Of a stretch of 6,993 nucleotides of DNA, positions 5,021-6,993 are shown one piece after another. This DNA is from an uncultured Eubacteriales bacterium (GTDB lineage: Bacteria > Bacillota > Clostridia > Oscillospirales > CAG-382), in assembly GCA_900550505.1 (NCBI GenBank), contig URSI01000058.1, positions 1 to 6,993 on the forward strand. The letters run 5' to 3'. Position 1 is the first letter of the stretch. Every line of letters begins with the position of its first letter. The translations under genes and the position numbers were made by a program. Below the pieces are notes generated by a model, which saw nothing but the letters and a program-made list of their open reading frames with translations, searched no databases and had not been told where the DNA came from.

Positions 5021-5033
5021 CCGGACAGTCCGG
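5021..5033. repeat. 13-bp palindrome just after the surface-protein stop
   Basis: CCGGAC (5021-5026), A, GTCCGG (5028-5033) is a perfect inverted repeat with a one-base centre, starting 2 nt after the stop codon. The centre is too short for an RNA hairpin using every pair, so a DNA site or chance is more likely. It lies just before the strong terminator. Confidence 0.4.
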
Positions 5034-5041
5034 ATATGTTT

Positions 5042-5079
5042 AAGGCACCTTCTCAAAAAAGAAGGTGCCTTGTTTTTTT
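5042..5079 (+). terminator. Intrinsic terminator of the surface-protein gene
   Basis: A 12-bp perfect stem (5042-5053 with 5060-5071) closes a 6-nt loop and is followed by TG... with seven T at 5073-5079. On the minus strand the same hairpin is followed only by TTAAAC, so it would be at best a weak terminator for rpe, which ends at 5116. Confidence 0.93.
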
Positions 5080-5115
5080 GTGTTTTTAAGTTTGTAAGAA
5101 ATGCTTTGAGGATGT

Positions 5116-5787
5116 TTACGGCTGTGAAACGGCAGCGCTGAGTGCTGTGAACGCACCTGCAATATCGTCGGCTCCGAAAACGGAGCTGCCCGCCACGAGT
5201 ATATTTGCACCGGCACCGGCGACCTCCCGCACGTTATCCGGCCCTATCCCGCCGTCGGCTGCTATACGCAAAGGCATGGACCCGGCGGCTTTGCTTATGA
5301 TTCTGATGTTTTCGAGCGCCTGCGGTATCAGCTTTTGACCTCCGAACCCCGGCTCTACTGTCATTACGAGCACAAGATCGCACAGCGGCAAAAACGGTAT
5401 GACCGTTTCCGGCGAGGTGGACGGACGGAACGACAGACCTGCCCGACATCCGGCGGCCTTCACGGCCTGCAGTGCGGCTCCTGCGTCATCGGTGCTTTCG
5501 ATATGTACGGTGATAAAATCCGCTCCGCATTCCGCAAACGATTTGATGTACCGTATCGGGTCGGTTATCATGAGATGCACGTCGAGCACCATCCCCTTTA
5601 CGGAACGAGCGACCGAGCGCACGACAGGCTGCCCGAATGATATGTTGGGTACAAAGATACCATCCATCACATCCAGATGCAGCCACTGACAGCCGACTGA
5701 TTTGAGTACGGAAAGTTGTTCTCCTGCCCTTGTGAAATCACACGCCAGCAGCGACGGAGCTATTATTTTATCCGGTTTGTCTGCCAT
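5116..5787 (-). CDS. rpe: Ribulose-phosphate 3-epimerase
   Basis: It interconverts D-ribulose 5-phosphate and D-xylulose 5-phosphate in the non-oxidative pentose phosphate pathway, as a cytoplasmic metal-dependent TIM barrel. At 223 residues it is full length. Signatures in order: IAPSLLACDF (9-18), HLDVMDGIFVPN (37-48) with metal ligand His37 and catalytic Asp39, DVHLMITDP (69-77) with His71, VEPGFGGQK (144-152) in the phosphate-binding region, ADGGI (177-181) with the second catalytic Asp178, and VAGSSVFG (198-205). The start at 5787 is supported by GAGGTGG 7 nt upstream and by a perfect promoter whose predicted start site near 5805 excludes the TTG at 5811. It is not beside the rsgA and thiN genes that often accompany rpe in Bacillota. 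The upstream DUF421/DUF4363 transcript may read into it. Confidence 0.95.
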   Translation of the reverse strand: MADKPDKIIAPSLLACDFTRAGEQLSVLKSVGCQWLHLDVMDGIFVPNISFGQPVVRSVARSVKGMVLDVHLMITDPIRYIKSFAECGADFITVHIESTDDAGAALQAVKAAGCRAGLSFRPSTSPETVIPFLPLCDLVLVMTVEPGFGGQKLIPQALENIRIISKAAGSMPLRIAADGGIGPDNVREVAGAGANILVAGSSVFGADDIAGAFTALSAAVSQP

Positions 5788-5811
5788 ATCTATACCACCT
5801 CTGCAAATCAA

Positions 5812-5840
5812 ATTATACCGGCGGCGACACCGGATGTCAA
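5812..5840 (-). promoter_or_regulatory. Perfect consensus rpe promoter with palindromic spacer
   Basis: On the minus strand TTGACA (5840 to 5835), a 17-nt spacer and TATAAT (5817 to 5812) match sigma-A consensus exactly. The spacer is unusual: CCGGCG (5818-5823) and CACCGG (5828-5833) are inverted repeats (one G-T) around GCGA and fill nearly the whole spacer. This could be an operator for a repressor or, in RNA from the upstream genes, a small hairpin after the DUF4363 stop. The -35 begins 1 nt after that stop codon. The predicted leader is only about 18 nt. Confidence 0.85.
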
Positions 5841-5841
5841 G

Positions 5842-6189
5842 TCAAAAGATCGCCATGAGCGTCAACTGTTGCCCGTGCATGAGCTCATGCAGTGCTTCCC
5901 TTGACTTTCCCAATGCCGTGAGCGATTCTTCACTGCCGGGCGCGCAAAGTGACAGCTCGGTAAGAGCCTGTGAGAGCACGGCGAGTTCCGAGTATTGGAC
6001 TGTGAGCGAAAAAATGTCTCTGTATTTGCTCCATATTTTCAGCGGCTCGGCAGCATCGGCGTTTCCGGACTCAAACTCATCAAGGGCTTCCGACACATCG
6101 GAAAAAGCCTTGTCCTGATAGATCACATCGGCTGCCAGCATGGTGAGCATAAAAGCAAGAAGTATGATAGCTATGATAAAGTTTTTCAT
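5842..6189 (-). CDS. DUF4363 family membrane-anchored protein
   Basis: A 115-residue protein of unknown function. Residues 1-3 (MKN) are followed by a strong hydrophobic segment (4-22) that should act as an uncleaved signal anchor, placing the remainder outside the membrane. The rest is predicted mostly alpha-helical and acidic, with heptad-like leucines (SEALDEF, SELAVLSQALTEL, REALHELMHG). This layout fits DUF4363, a small clostridial family commonly found beside DUF421 genes, as here. GGAG (6203 to 6200) lies 10 nt upstream of the ATG. The gene is separated from DUF421 by 69 nt with no promoter or terminator seen, so they are probably co-transcribed and may act together at the membrane. 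The biochemical role is not known. Confidence 0.75.
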   Translation of the reverse strand: MKNFIIAIILLAFMLTMLAADVIYQDKAFSDVSEALDEFESGNADAAEPLKIWSKYRDIFSLTVQYSELAVLSQALTELSLCAPGSEESLTALGKSREALHELMHGQQLTLMAIF

Positions 6190-6258
6190 TTACATATGGC
6201 TCCGTGGCTGCTTTTTAATGTTGCGAGTGCCTGATGTTGCGATTATTTGGGGACATCA

Positions 6259-6891
6259 TCATTCAGCTGCGTCGCTGAGTGTTTTTATTGTCACACAACC
6301 GGAATCATCTATGGTCATGTACAGCACGTCTTTGAGCCGGATGTTTTTTTTGCTGAGCTCCTCATATATCTGCTTGCTCGTCAGTCCCGCCGCCTTCATG
6401 GCATCTTCCATTATAACGCCCTCAACCGCTACGGCGTGTGAGATGGCTGCGCCTTTCTCAAAAATGCTGAGTTTGCCGGAGCGTTCAAATACCACCCAGT
6501 CTATATTGTTGACGTCTGTGTGACCCGCCACACGTATTTCGGTCAGCAGTTCATCAAGCGATAGTCGTGTACGTTTGAGATTTGCACGGCTTATTTTACC
6601 CTTCCCCAAGAGGAGTATCGGCCTTCCTTCGATAAATCTGCGTATGCGCGGCGAGATCGAGCAGATGTAGGAATTGACGATCTCAAGACAGGCCAGTGTA
6701 ATAAGCGGCACCAAGCCGTGCAGCAACGGTATTTCGTTATCCGTTATTGGGAGCACGGCTATATCGGATAACATCATCGCCGTTACGAATTCGGTCGTTT
6801 GAAGTTCCCCTATCTGCCTTTTCCCCATAAGACGCATAAGAAGTATCAGTGCAAGGTAGAATATCAGCGTTCTTATGAACAGTACACTCAA
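6259..6891 (-). CDS. DUF421 (YetF-family) membrane protein
   Basis: A 210-residue protein with three predicted membrane helices (about 2-20, 33-50 and 58-77) followed by a cytoplasmic YetF-type domain. The family signature MGKRQIGELQ is at 22-31 and RPILLLGKGKI at 90-100, with a conserved LSLDELLTEIR helix, the DWVVFERSGKLSIF strand pair at 131-144, and a C-terminal tail of about 60 residues that is also normal for the family. Relatives in Bacillus include YetF, and a DUF421-DUF1657 fusion called 2Duf that affects spore properties; what the present protein does is unknown. The gene begins with TTG: an in-frame stop lies just upstream, the first in-frame ATG (residue 19) would remove the first helix, and SVLFIRT matches the usual family N-terminus. 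It leads an operon with DUF4363. Confidence 0.92.
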   Translation of the reverse strand: MSVLFIRTLIFYLALILLMRLMGKRQIGELQTTEFVTAMMLSDIAVLPITDNEIPLLHGLVPLITLACLEIVNSYICSISPRIRRFIEGRPILLLGKGKISRANLKRTRLSLDELLTEIRVAGHTDVNNIDWVVFERSGKLSIFEKGAAISHAVAVEGVIMEDAMKAAGLTSKQIYEELSKKNIRLKDVLYMTIDDSGCVTIKTLSDAAE

Positions 6892-6905
6892 TACGATTCA
6901 CCCCC
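6889..6905 (-). promoter_or_regulatory. GGGGGTG ribosome binding site with TTG start
   Basis: On the minus strand GGGGGTG (6905 to 6899) lies 7 nt before the TTG start codon (6891 to 6889) of the DUF421 gene. The site pairs with the 16S rRNA tail (CACCTCC) less perfectly than GGAGGTG does. An in-frame TGA at 6900 to 6898 rules out any earlier start. Confidence 0.7.
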
Positions 6906-6969
6906 GAAATGATTATTTCCCGATATCAAGTGGTCTAAACGAGGCATAAAACCTTTTTCGCAATTCGGC

Positions 6970-6978
6970 ATTATAGCA
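6970..6978 (-). promoter_or_regulatory. Extended -10 promoter of the DUF421-DUF4363 operon
   Basis: On the minus strand TGC precedes TATAAT (6975 to 6970), giving an extended -10 element (TGnTATAAT). The -35 would lie at or beyond the right edge of the window and cannot be read. Transcription would begin near 6963, leaving a leader of about 70 nt before the TTG start. Confidence 0.6.
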
Positions 6979-6993
6979 AACTGCACATTGATC

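Noticed and set aside
5042..5071. Bidirectional terminator also serving rpe
   Set aside because: On the minus strand the hairpin is followed by TTAAAC rather than a T tract, so only weak termination could be claimed.
5335..5689. Plus-strand open frames opposite rpe
   Set aside because: They are shadows of a well-conserved enzyme gene and have no start signals.

Overview
The window looks like a chromosomal segment from an anaerobic Gram-positive bacterium of the class Clostridia (Bacillota), probably an uncultured gut or rumen-type lineage. The evidence is a RelP/YwaC-type small alarmone synthetase, a paired DUF3343 and EF2568-type cysteine desulfurase, a DUF421/DUF4363 gene pair, a surface protein with a degenerate sortase-like C-terminal tail, sigma-A promoters close to consensus and strong intrinsic terminators. 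There is no tRNA, rRNA, insertion sequence, phage gene or CRISPR array.

Layout. At the left edge a minus-strand promoter (12-40) points out of the window. A consensus plus-strand promoter (257-284) then drives purA (409-1689) through a leader of about 118 nt, part of which can fold as an H-type pseudoknot (341-387). purA ends at a textbook terminator (1707-1734). Six perfect or near-perfect 14-bp tandem repeats follow (1747-1830), then a promoter (1873-1901) and a small alarmone synthetase gene (1933-2766). That gene overlaps by 37 bp, tail to tail, the end of a minus-strand operon of two genes: DUF3343 (3836-4069) and a cysteine desulfurase (2730-3839), joined by an ATGA overlap.

A divergent intergenic region (4070-4301) carries 11-bp phased direct repeats, a consensus promoter with an inverted repeat on its -35, and a leader hairpin. 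These precede a secreted, C-terminally anchored protein of unknown function (4302-5018), which has its own terminator (5042-5079). The rest is on the minus strand: DUF421 (6259-6891) then DUF4363 (5842-6189), read from a promoter at the right edge, followed by rpe (5116-5787) from its own perfect consensus promoter, whose spacer is an inverted repeat.

How the genes may work together. PurA makes adenylosuccinate from IMP using GTP and is a known target of ppGpp inhibition. The neighbouring synthetase makes (p)ppGpp from GTP or GDP, so the two share a nucleotide-balance theme although each has its own promoter. The desulfurase and DUF3343 protein probably form a sulfur or selenium donor and carrier pair. 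rpe is a housekeeping pentose-phosphate gene. DUF421 and DUF4363 are membrane proteins of unknown biochemical role. No obvious new defence or mobile system is present. The most novel material is non-coding: the purA leader fold, the 14-bp array and the phased repeats before the surface-protein gene.
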